Notes under the pieces: generated by a model
What the model saw: the letters and a program-made list of their open reading frames with translations, nothing else
Told to the model about the DNA's origin: nothing
Database searches by the model: none
DNA from: Alphaproteobacteria bacterium
GTDB lineage: Bacteria > Pseudomonadota > Alphaproteobacteria > Micavibrionales > Micavibrionaceae
Direction: 5' to 3'
DNA length: 10,185 bases
Assembly (NCBI GenBank): GCA_016763095.1
Contig: JAESUK010000106.1
Span: forward strand, 1 to 10,185
Position numbers and translations under genes: made by a program
Shown: positions 1-7,158 of the stretch, piece after piece
How positions within the stretch are numbered: the first letter of the stretch is position 1
How the letters are laid out: every line of letters starts with the position of its first letter

Positions 1-1985
1 GTTGTGATCAGCTTAGACTTATCTTCGTTAGGAAGTTTATAGCGTAGCTTCAAGAATGCATACTCACCTGAAAAATTGGTCGCGGCTTGATGTTTTTCAA
101 CATTGTCTTCCTTACCGTATCGTAGTGGATCAACGCTTGATCCAGAACTGCTTTTTGGAGTGATTTCATAAATCGCAGTTACAGTATGACCCGCACCTAT
201 ATCACCCGCATCAATTTTATCATTATTGAAGTCTTCACGTTTAAGAGCGCGTGTTTCATATCCGATAAGACGGTACTCAGATACAATTTCAGGATTAAAC
301 TCCACTTGGATTTTTACATCCTTGGCAATTGTAAATAATGAAGATGTTGCTTCATCGACAAGCACTTTGCGCGCCTCATTCAAGCTATCAATATATGCGG
401 CAACACCATTTCCGTTTTGCGCCAATGTTTGCATCATGTGGTCGTTATAGTTTCCTTGACCGAACCCAAGAACAGAAAGGAATATGCCCGTTTCACGTTT
501 ACGTTCAACGAAGTCTTTCAACTCTTCACGATTGGTAATACCTACATTAAAGTCACCGTCCGTCGCTAATATCACGCGGTTCACAGCATCCTTGTCAAAG
601 TTTTGCTCCGCCAATTGGTAAGCAAGTTTAATACCTGCCGCTCCTGCTGTTGAGCCACCTGCACGTAGCTTATCAAATGCGGCATAAATTTTTGAGCGCT
701 CGGATACTTTTGTTGGTTGAAGCACAGCACCTGCTGCACCTGCATATACTACGATTGAAACAGTATCGTCTGGATTTAGACTGTCCAATAACATTTTCAT
801 AGAGTTTTTAACCAATGGTAACTTATCCGGTGAGTTCATAGACCCTGACACATCCAATAGGAACACAAGGTTACTTTTAAGTTGTTCGCCCGTAAGCTCA
901 TAGCCCTTAATGCCTATATGCATTAATTTATTACCTTCTGCCCATGGGCTATCCGTAATGGTCACCGTTGGTTGGAATGGTGCGCTTTTATCTTTTGGTA
1001 CTGCATAATTATAATCAAAGTAATTGATCATTTCTTCGATCCGTACAGCATCTTTTTGAGGAAGGACACCATTATTCAACTGACGACGCATAAAGCTATA
1101 GGATGCCGTATCAACATCTACTGAAAATGTGGATACAGGTTCCGCACTCACCAATTTAATAGGGTTTATTTTAAAGTCCTCAAACTGATCTCTACCCTCT
1201 TCTTGGTATGCATTAATAATAATTTCTGGTTCTACAAAAATTTTGTCGTGCATAGAGTCTGAGGCGACCATTGATTTTCCAACTACTCTGCTGAGACGAT
1301 CCATCTCTTTTTGGGGTACTACACTTCCCGCGCGTTGCGGTGCAGGAGAAGATGCTACTGGTGCAGTTATAATTCCACCTATAGCGATCTGTTCTTCCAT
1401 CGCCATTGGGCGTTGGCGTTTTTTCTCACTTGGGACCATTTTGTTTTTAAGCTTATGACCCTGCTTCTGACGTATTTCGGATTTAAGCACTTGTATACGA
1501 CCATCCTGAGGTTTTTCTAAACGACCCTGCTCCCCTGACTTTATTGGTGCGTCTGCTATAAAATAGTTTTGAGCCGCGACCGCATCGTCCCTATCCTTAG
1601 AGTCTAACGCTTCTACCATTGCAGGGGCTAGTTCTAACTCAGCGGTACTTACATCAGCCCCACCTCTCACCATGCTTGTTGCAACGGTATTTTCCATCTG
1701 TCTTAATGTACCACCCGCGACTAAGACAACTGCCATTGCTGTTGCCATTCCGCCATATACCAATCTTTTTTTAGACTTACTTTCCATTGAATTTCTCCTT
1801 GTTTGTTTGTCGTTCTTACCTATAAGACGAGCAACAAGTGAAAATCCTTGGAACTTTTTTTGTTTTTCTTTTTGATAAGTCTGAAATTCAGACATAGCAA
1901 GGTTTACAGCAACCTTCTTAGCATTCACATCGTGAGCAGGAACTTCAATATCTTTCAATATTTTCTTTAACTTTGCATCATCCAT
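1..1985 (-). CDS. YfbK-type von Willebrand factor A protein with membrane anchor and anti-sigma-like N-terminus (3' end off window)
   Basis: The open frame runs from the ATG at 1985 to the left edge without a stop (661 codons seen; the C-terminus is missing). Layout: a cytoplasmic region of about 74 residues; a KSKKR stretch followed by one hydrophobic span (about 75-94); a linker rich in basic and polar residues; a YfbK N-terminal vWF_A-type domain (about 275-345, with FSVDVDTASYSFMRRQL starting at F287); a vWA domain with a full MIDAS set (D378-V-S-G-S, T446, D476 in ATDGDFN); then the start of a YfbK C-terminal domain (LKLRYK near the edge). The MIDAS should bind a divalent metal and a protein ligand. 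The start is supported by AAGGAG seven bases upstream. The gene overlaps the ECF sigma stop by 8 bp, so translation is probably coupled. The topology and the coupling suggest an anti-sigma or sensor role (inference). No zinc-finger HxxxCxxC motif of classical anti-sigma factors is visible. The vWA family call is firm; the anti-sigma role is tentative. Confidence 0.9.
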   Translation of the reverse strand, partial: MDDAKLKKILKDIEVPAHDVNAKKVAVNLAMSEFQTYQKEKQKKFQGFSLVARLIGKNDKQTRRNSMESKSKKRLVYGGMATAMAVVLVAGGTLRQMENTVATSMVRGGADVSTAELELAPAMVEALDSKDRDDAVAAQNYFIADAPIKSGEQGRLEKPQDGRIQVLKSEIRQKQGHKLKNKMVPSEKKRQRPMAMEEQIAIGGIITAPVASSPAPQRAGSVVPQKEMDRLSRVVGKSMVASDSMHDKIFVEPEIIINAYQEEGRDQFEDFKINPIKLVSAEPVSTFSVDVDTASYSFMRRQLNNGVLPQKDAVRIEEMINYFDYNYAVPKDKSAPFQPTVTITDSPWAEGNKLMHIGIKGYELTGEQLKSNLVFLLDVSGSMNSPDKLPLVKNSMKMLLDSLNPDDTVSIVVYAGAAGAVLQPTKVSERSKIYAAFDKLRAGGSTAGAAGIKLAYQLAEQNFDKDAVNRVILATDGDFNVGITNREELKDFVERKRETGIFLSVLGFGQGNYNDHMMQTLAQNGNGVAAYIDSLNEARKVLVDEATSSLFTIAKDVKIQVEFNPEIVSEYRLIGYETRALKREDFNNDKIDAGDIGAGHTVTAIYEITPKSSSGSSVDPLRYGKEDNVEKHQAATNFSGEYAFLKLRYKLPNEDKSKLIT
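1795..1800 (-). promoter_or_regulatory. Internal Shine-Dalgarno before in-frame ATG at 1787
   Basis: AAGGAG lies seven bases before an in-frame ATG (1785-1787, residue M67 of the vWA protein). Sequence and spacing are the same as at the upstream start. Initiation here would give a protein beginning MESKSKKR directly before the membrane span, lacking the cytoplasmic region. The site is seen in the sequence; its use is inference. Confidence 0.5.
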
Positions 1986-2514
1986 ATTTCTGCTCCTTAT
2001 TAAACTGTGCGTTCAATTTCTTACGTGCTTCGTGGATACGCCATGAAATTGTACTCTCTTTACACCCTAACGCCTTTGCCGCCTCTTTATGTGACAGCCC
2101 TTCGCTCATCACCAACAAAAGTGCTTCTTTTTCTCCGTCAGGAAGCTTATTCACCGCATCCAATACTTGCTGTGCATAGACCTGCTCATCACTTTTGTTT
2201 TTTGCAGATACTTTTTCAAGCGCATCAGGATTTGAAGGATGACGGTTTTGTTTCTTATACCAATCTTTCCCTGCGTTGATGACCAATCTATATAACCAGC
2301 TCGTAAATGCAGATTTGCCTTTAAATCCATCAAGTCCGCGCGCGAGCTTAATACAAGCATCTTGCGTGATGTCTTCTGCGTCACTTTTATTGCGACACCA
2401 TTTAAAAGCCATTTTAAACATGGTCTCATAATGTTTGTTTACCAACGCTTCAAAAGCCTTGATATCACCCTTACGAGCCCTTGTTATCAGTTGTTCATCG
2501 TCAAGATCGTCCAT
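1978..2514 (-). CDS. ECF-type RNA polymerase sigma factor
   Basis: This 178-residue protein has the two-domain plan and the usual length of the ECF (sigma70 group 4) family. Region 2 covers about residues 8-88, with the core-binding region 2.2 helix seen as DAEDITQDACIKLARGL and the promoter-contacting helices ending in SWLYRLVINAGKDWYKK. Region 4 covers about 114-168, with LPDGEKEALLLVMSEGLS followed by the helix-turn-helix HKEAAKALGCKESTISWRI. It would direct core RNA polymerase to a small regulon. The ATG at 2514 has AAAGGG six bases upstream. The stop overlaps the start of the vWA gene by 8 bp, so the two probably form a sigma/regulator pair from one transcript. A sigma70-like promoter lies just upstream. 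The sequence does not reveal which stress or signal it answers to. Confidence 0.95.
   Translation of the reverse strand: MDDLDDEQLITRARKGDIKAFEALVNKHYETMFKMAFKWCRNKSDAEDITQDACIKLARGLDGFKGKSAFTSWLYRLVINAGKDWYKKQNRHPSNPDALEKVSAKNKSDEQVYAQQVLDAVNKLPDGEKEALLLVMSEGLSHKEAAKALGCKESTISWRIHEARKKLNAQFNKEQKYG
1993..1998 (-). promoter_or_regulatory. Shine-Dalgarno deciding the vWA gene start
   Basis: AAGGAG sits seven bases upstream of the ATG at 1985, inside the last codons of the ECF sigma gene. It supports the upstream start and hence the cytoplasmic N-terminal region of the vWA protein. Confidence 0.75.
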
Positions 2515-2562
2515 TACAATCCCTTTGAGCTTTTTACAGCTGTTAATGGTAAGACGACGATT

Positions 2563-2590
2563 AGTATAGATTCCTTGGAATTATTTTCAA
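2563..2590 (-). promoter_or_regulatory. Sigma70-type promoter of the ECF sigma/vWA operon, with an inverted repeat in the spacer
   Basis: TTGAAA (2585-2590), a 16-base spacer and TATACT (2563-2568) each match the sigma70 consensus in five of six positions. The predicted start site, near 2556, leaves a leader of about 42 bases before the ATG at 2514. The spacer and its edge contain ATTCC-AA-GGAAT (2570-2581), a candidate operator. A GGAA followed 15 bases later by GTCTTA (2550-2574) could alternatively be an ECF-type promoter for autoregulation, a weaker reading. Confidence 0.55.
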
Positions 2591-2612
2591 CGACTAGATA
2601 CGTTTATTGGTA

Positions 2613-4934
2613 TCACTTGAGCACAACTTTTGGATAAAGATCTTCTTCAAGGGCTGTATCGATTTCATCATTCAAACATAATAGATCATACTGTCTTTTG
2701 ACCACGGCGCTTTCAAAAACTGGCCCCACCGTAACGTTTGGTACTACATTCACGAAATTTTTCACATGAAAACTTAGAAAAGAGAGTTCTTCTAATTTAG
2801 GGAGTTTTACAGAGACAAGGTTTTTCTTGATCTCCATAACTGGTGGTCGCTTGATATCTATTGCACTAGCCTCATGTTTTTTAATGATATTAAATAAGCT
2901 CAGCTCACCAATTTTTCTTTTATCAACGGAAGACCATGACATTCCACTTAAGATCGTGCCATCATCAATCTTTTCTGGCACTTTGTTGTTTGGCCATTTA
3001 CCTTCTGAGTGAGTGTTTTTATAGCGTAGAGCAGAAATTACGACATCTTCCATTGTTGGCTTTCGATCGACACAGCCATTGTCTTTTAGAAACTGAGGAA
3101 GACCTTTTCCATTGGCGGTTAAACCTCTGTATCCATCACGAAGTGCGGTATGCACAACACACCACTTTTCACCATCAAGCGGACCGCCAACAATGACTTT
3201 ATTGTCCTTAGAAGAGGGCCATTTCCCTGTATTTTCTTTATGGATTTTTGCTGCTGCAATTATATTGCTTGGGGCCAACGTATTATCATCACAGCAGCCA
3301 TTATCTTTTAGAAATTGAGACAGTGTTGTATCGGTCGGTAAGTTATAATACCCACGATAGAAAGCCGTGCTCATCCCCTTCCACGTTTTTCCTTTTAATG
3401 GACCTGTTTTAATTTCTTTTGTCTCTGAAGATGACGGCCATCCACCCGTTTTATTATGGTGTTGCTGTGCCGCGACGATAATGTCATCGGTTGTAATATG
3501 GTCTCCGAGACCGTTATCCTCCAGCAATCTTGCGAGAGACTGACCGCCAGGTAAGTCTCGACCACCATCCCTCAATTGCTTATCAACAGCACCCCACGTT
3601 TCACCATCAAGAGGACCAGAAACAATTCTCTTATAGTCATTACATGAGGGCCAACGTGCATATTCAATATGATAAAGTTTTGCTGCCGCCAATATATCTT
3701 CAATATTCAAACTTTTCTCTGTAAATATTTCTGCCATATCAAGGACATTATCAACCGTAAGCTCTACGATTTCTTTATATGGCGCAAGAAACTCTCTTAG
3801 ACTTGTTGCATCAGATTCATCCAAGATACCATTTTCGATATCCCTGTGGATTAACCGCCAATCTCGTCCCTTCAATGGTCCCCATTGCACTTTACCTGAT
3901 CCTGTTGACGGCCAGACCTCAGCATTCTCATTATGCATGATAGCGCATATAAGGATGTTGGTTTCATAACTATGATATGTAATTTTTGGTTTTGATCGTT
4001 CAGGCTCAAACACAACTTCTATATCCGTTGCACTTACCTTAAACTCCCCTTTGAAATCAGAAAACAACGCCTGTAACTCAACAATTGCTTCACCTAGAAT
4101 TTCAGTTACGCGCCCTTCAGAAATTCCAAGTTTTTTTGCCATTTTACGTTTTGATGGTGGCTCATCACTTAAAACCATCTTCTCAACAATGTACCAACTC
4201 TCTGCCCCAAGATGCTTTGCGGCTTTTGTTACGAAAGCATTTTCAAACACTTCTTTTTCTTCATTCATCAAAAGATTTTCAGGATTGGTTTCTAAAAAAT
4301 CCGATTGTGAATCAGAATATGAAAGTGTATCTAAGTCAACCGCCTTTGCCCACTGTCCAGAGGCAACAAGGCTGATAGTTTTTTCTGTCTCTCCAATCTC
4401 ATAAGATGTGATGTTTATTTTTCTGAGTTTATGTACATGTTCAATTATTTTTTGGTCGAACTCACCTTTAGGAATATCCGGTGTTTCCTCTTTTATTCCT
4501 CTCTTTATTTTTGAAAGGTTAAAGAAAAGCTCTTTTTGCCATACTGCCTGTAGCCCAAACTTCTTCTTTATGTAATCGAGAGCAGCGCCATTCATTCTTC
4601 TGATGGCGTAGGAATAAAACAAGTTATTATATTCAGGATTAAATCTATTTATTGTCTCTATAAGAGAGGAAACAGCAACTTCTTCAAGCTCATATCGATC
4701 ATCCACATTCAAATGGTAATCTTTTGCGGTTCTATTGCTGATCTTGATACAGAGAGGAATAAATGAGGTAACAATAATTTCTTGTGCGCGTACGTCTCTG
4801 TGGTTTTTCCAGCGTGCGCAGAGTTCTCTTATTTCTGTATCTCGGCGTTGTGCCTTTAACTCACGGGGCATTGATGAGTACAAAGATCTCAGACCGTTGG
4901 ATACATCCGTTATTTGTTCAGAGTCAGTAATCAT
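2613..4934 (-). CDS. RpoH/RpoD-like sigma factor fused to five tandem WP/GPLxGxxW repeats
   Basis: The protein has 773 residues; ordinary RpoH-type sigma factors have about 280-300. Residues ~30-145 resemble sigma region 1.2-2: AQEIIVTSFIPLCIKIS, then INRFNPEYNNLFYSYAIRRM and QKELFFNLSKIKRGI, which parallel RpoH motifs (RRFNPE..., QRKLFFNLRK). Residues ~158-225 resemble region 3. Residues ~231-291 resemble region 4, with a helix-turn-helix at SKRKMAKKLGISEGRVTEIL. The acidic DLIQEG core-binding segment of region 2.2 is replaced by YELEEVAV, so core binding may be altered. Residues ~322-687 hold five repeats. The last ~86 residues are unrecognised. No Shine-Dalgarno is evident before the ATG at 4934; the next Met (M22) has none either. 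It has its own promoter and lies between the M50 cluster and the ECF operon. The sigma relation is inferred from motif matches by eye and is fairly confident. The repeat function is unknown. No transmembrane segment or signal peptide is visible, so a cytoplasmic, nucleic-acid-associated role is likely. Confidence 0.8.
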   Translation of the reverse strand: MITDSEQITDVSNGLRSLYSSMPRELKAQRRDTEIRELCARWKNHRDVRAQEIIVTSFIPLCIKISNRTAKDYHLNVDDRYELEEVAVSSLIETINRFNPEYNNLFYSYAIRRMNGAALDYIKKKFGLQAVWQKELFFNLSKIKRGIKEETPDIPKGEFDQKIIEHVHKLRKINITSYEIGETEKTISLVASGQWAKAVDLDTLSYSDSQSDFLETNPENLLMNEEKEVFENAFVTKAAKHLGAESWYIVEKMVLSDEPPSKRKMAKKLGISEGRVTEILGEAIVELQALFSDFKGEFKVSATDIEVVFEPERSKPKITYHSYETNILICAIMHNENAEVWPSTGSGKVQWGPLKGRDWRLIHRDIENGILDESDATSLREFLAPYKEIVELTVDNVLDMAEIFTEKSLNIEDILAAAKLYHIEYARWPSCNDYKRIVSGPLDGETWGAVDKQLRDGGRDLPGGQSLARLLEDNGLGDHITTDDIIVAAQQHHNKTGGWPSSSETKEIKTGPLKGKTWKGMSTAFYRGYYNLPTDTTLSQFLKDNGCCDDNTLAPSNIIAAAKIHKENTGKWPSSKDNKVIVGGPLDGEKWCVVHTALRDGYRGLTANGKGLPQFLKDNGCVDRKPTMEDVVISALRYKNTHSEGKWPNNKVPEKIDDGTILSGMSWSSVDKRKIGELSLFNIIKKHEASAIDIKRPPVMEIKKNLVSVKLPKLEELSFLSFHVKNFVNVVPNVTVGPVFESAVVKRQYDLLCLNDEIDTALEEDLYPKVVLK
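2874..3971 (-). repeat. Five tandem ~70-residue protein repeats within the sigma fusion
   Basis: Repeats cover residues ~322-386, 409-475, 480-546, 553-620 and 627-687. The invariant W-P pairs are at 341, 428, 499, 572 and 647. The common plan is a helix (I-I-x-A-A-x-x-H), then T-G-x-W-P-S-S, a short stretch ending G-P-L-x-G-x-x-W, a second helix with L-R-D-G-x-R-G-L, and S-L-x-x-F-L-x-D-N-G. Copies 3 and 4 are the most alike. Copy 5 is degenerate (LSGMSW in place of GPLxGxxW). Copy 1 lacks the DNG ending. Confidence 0.85.
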
Positions 4935-4974
4935 ATTACGCAGTTAATCATTATATTGTTATTTTATGTCGCAG

Positions 4975-5003
4975 ATAATATCCTTAACTTACGTTTATGT
5001 CAA
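4975..5003 (-). promoter_or_regulatory. Near-consensus sigma70 promoter for the sigma-repeat gene
   Basis: TTGACA (4998-5003) is a perfect -35. It is followed by a 17-base spacer and TATTAT (4975-4980, five of six). The -35 begins a few bases after the M50 gene stop. The predicted start site, near 4968, gives a leader of about 34 bases. This would make the gene's expression independent of the export cluster and dependent on the housekeeping sigma factor. Confidence 0.7.
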
Positions 5004-5010
5004 TACGATT

Positions 5011-7158
5011 CTATAACCCGCTCTCTTGAATTAAAATGCTGACAATTTTACGATAAACCTTCGTCAGAAGGCTTTGGGGCTGAGTATCTATACGAGCCGA
5101 TCCAACAAGTGTATATGGCACAGTGCTAGTATCAGACTTGGGAGAGAGAACAACGCGGTATCTTCTTTCCGCTGGCACTGGCTGGTTGGTCTCTGGGTGG
5201 TATGACACAGAGATGCCCCCCCCTTTATCCGCACTCAACTCTGGATAGAGTATATTTTTTACTGGAGAACGTTCAATTCTAAGAACACGGGCATTTAGAG
5301 GAGGCAAACGCCCAGACTGATCATAAAAGACAGCATCGCTCCCTTCTCTAAAATACTCAATATCCGTTTCCTCTACGAATGCCTCAATTTGTCTATTATC
5401 AGAGATAAGGATTCCAAGAAGTTCACGCTTTGCGACAAGGTTACTGTTTTGAAAATCGTCAGGTGTATCAACAACCACGCCAGATATAGGCGCTCTTATT
5501 AACAATGTATTCTGCTGCGCCCGAGAGTATCGCACACTGGATTGTTCTCTTTTAATTTTACCTTTGAGCAAAGCAGCATCACGATAGGTCTGTCTCGATA
5601 TAGATTTGTTTTTATAATCCTGCTTAAGCGTACTTAATTGAATTTCAGATTTATCTCTCTCATGCTCTATGCTTGGGCTTTCCAAGGTATAGAGGAGATC
5701 TCCTTGCTCAACATGTTCACCATTATGTACATGTCTCTCTTTGATATTGGCTGCTTGCATAGAGAGTAAAGGTATTTCATGTTGCGCCTTATAGACAGCA
5801 GGTGCGCTTACGCTTCCTTTCCATGGAAACAAAAAGACAAAGGCGATGGCAAGTCCCGTTATAACAAAAAAAATCTTCTGCGCTTTATGCATTTCCATTG
5901 TCTCTCTATTTTCCCACCAATATTTAATTTCGCGATGAATAGGTTTAAGAATAAACCACCACATCTCAACAACAAATAAGATAGCACCCAAGGCTTTAAA
6001 GAAGAAATAGTAAACAAGTAAAGCAATTCCAAGGAACAAGAAAAAACGATAAACCCATGTTCCGTAGGCATAAAGGATCATCCATTTTTCAGTTTTTGGA
6101 GCAAGCGTCTCAGGCTTTTTTGTTTTAATGCCCCATATTGTTTTTCGCATCCACCAGCGTGCGAGATGAAAACTTCTGTCCTGTAGATTTGGAATATCCA
6201 CCGCGTCCGAGAGCAAATAGTACCCATCAAAACGCATGAACGGGTTGAGGTTTACCACGATTGTCATCAACCATGTCACTCCTGCCAACATATGCATCGC
6301 ATCTTTTAAGAAACCGTTTGGTAAGATCGCCCATAGAATTGAGGCAATAATCGCCAAAGATATCTCGAAGAGCATCCCACCACTATCAATGGCAAGGCGT
6401 TGCATATGAGACTTTAAACGCCATGCATCCGTTGTATCCGTCCAAAGCAACGGCCACATCACGATAAAGGCGATCCCCATGGCAGGTACTTTACAGCCAT
6501 AAAACTTGCTGAGCATACCATGCCCCATTTCATGCACGATCTTAGAAAAGGCAAGGACAATAAACCCGCTTAAAATACCAGATGGCGTTTGAAAAACCTG
6601 AAACCCTTTTGTAAACGCACCGAAATCTCTGAACACCAGAAAGAGAGACAGAGCCAAAAGGGCACTCATAAGAAGGAATATCTTTTGGCTAAATATTTTT
6701 TCTCCCAGAGGGGCTAAAAAACCTAAGAACTTATCTGGTCTCCAAAGCGGAATACGGAAAAACAGATAGCTTTTAAGCCCTTGCTGTAAAACTGGTGTCG
6801 ATTTTTTTGCGTTATATGCCTGTAAAAGCATGTTGCTTTTGGCTGCTCCGCTTCCACCCAGCAGAAAGTTTGTATTTAAAAATTGATAGATATTTTGAAT
6901 ATCAACGAGGGTCGGTTTTAGAAAGGTTTTCGCCATTATATCTTGTATCATTGCGTGTGGGTTTGCCATGTTCCACCGTGCAATGACTTCAAACTCTAGC
7001 CAGCCAAGCTTATAAAACTTTCCTGCTGCGGGATCTTGAATTGTCCAACTTGGCGCACCGTGACAGTTGGGCGCACCTTCCAACAGAATAATATCGTCTC
7101 TTAGTCCGACCCATTCTCCTGTTTTTTCCTCATCAGGTTCTTCGGGTGTGTTTGCCAT
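5011..7158 (-). CDS. M50 site-2-protease-like membrane metallopeptidase fused to a HlyD-like domain
   Basis: This 715-residue polytopic inner-membrane protein matches the 'putative peptide zinc metalloprotease' type (YydH-like). Zinc ligands are in H209-E-M-G-H213, and the second metal site is in NLNPFMRFDG (N303 to G312, with D311). Hydrophobic segments lie at about 158-176, 193-208, 225-240, 262-303, 370-402 and 427-445. After the last span a HlyD-like part begins: APAVYKAQHEIPL, then a biotinyl-lipoyl half at about 475-495, a short coiled hairpin at about 497-548 and the second half at IRAPISGVVVDTP (554-566), probably periplasmic. Residues ~18-100 could be a PqqD-like winged-helix/RiPP-recognition fold, a weak call. 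The start abuts the stop of the adaptor gene (TAAATG), indicating translational coupling. Catalytic residues look intact. The substrate is unknown: an exported peptide or protein, or a membrane-bound regulator, are both possible. Confidence 0.92.
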   Translation of the reverse strand: MANTPEEPDEEKTGEWVGLRDDIILLEGAPNCHGAPSWTIQDPAAGKFYKLGWLEFEVIARWNMANPHAMIQDIMAKTFLKPTLVDIQNIYQFLNTNFLLGGSGAAKSNMLLQAYNAKKSTPVLQQGLKSYLFFRIPLWRPDKFLGFLAPLGEKIFSQKIFLLMSALLALSLFLVFRDFGAFTKGFQVFQTPSGILSGFIVLAFSKIVHEMGHGMLSKFYGCKVPAMGIAFIVMWPLLWTDTTDAWRLKSHMQRLAIDSGGMLFEISLAIIASILWAILPNGFLKDAMHMLAGVTWLMTIVVNLNPFMRFDGYYLLSDAVDIPNLQDRSFHLARWWMRKTIWGIKTKKPETLAPKTEKWMILYAYGTWVYRFFLFLGIALLVYYFFFKALGAILFVVEMWWFILKPIHREIKYWWENRETMEMHKAQKIFFVITGLAIAFVFLFPWKGSVSAPAVYKAQHEIPLLSMQAANIKERHVHNGEHVEQGDLLYTLESPSIEHERDKSEIQLSTLKQDYKNKSISRQTYRDAALLKGKIKREQSSVRYSRAQQNTLLIRAPISGVVVDTPDDFQNSNLVAKRELLGILISDNRQIEAFVEETDIEYFREGSDAVFYDQSGRLPPLNARVLRIERSPVKNILYPELSADKGGGISVSYHPETNQPVPAERRYRVVLSPKSDTSTVPYTLVGSARIDTQPQSLLTKVYRKIVSILIQESGL

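Noticed and set aside
2007..2279. Plus-strand open frame opposite the ECF sigma gene
   Set aside because: It lies wholly antisense to a well-supported gene and its translation shows no family resemblance. The same holds for the other plus-strand frames.
2577..2604. Plus-strand GGAAT...CGTT resembling an EcfG-type general-stress promoter
   Set aside because: The 19-base spacer is too long, and it would fire into the 3' end of an opposing gene with no plus-strand gene to serve.
4051..4404. Plus-strand 117-residue open frame opposite the sigma-repeat gene
   Set aside because: Antisense to the region 3/4 coding sequence, with no recognisable product, Shine-Dalgarno or promoter.
2613..4934. Annotation as plain RpoH
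   Set aside because: Only the N-terminal part fits. The core-binding segment is divergent and more than 480 residues of repeats and tail are not explained.
4950..4955. Perfect TATAAT as the -10 for the sigma-repeat gene
   Set aside because: The matching -35 position reads TTATCT, a poor fit, while TTGACA-N17-TATTAT just upstream is far better.
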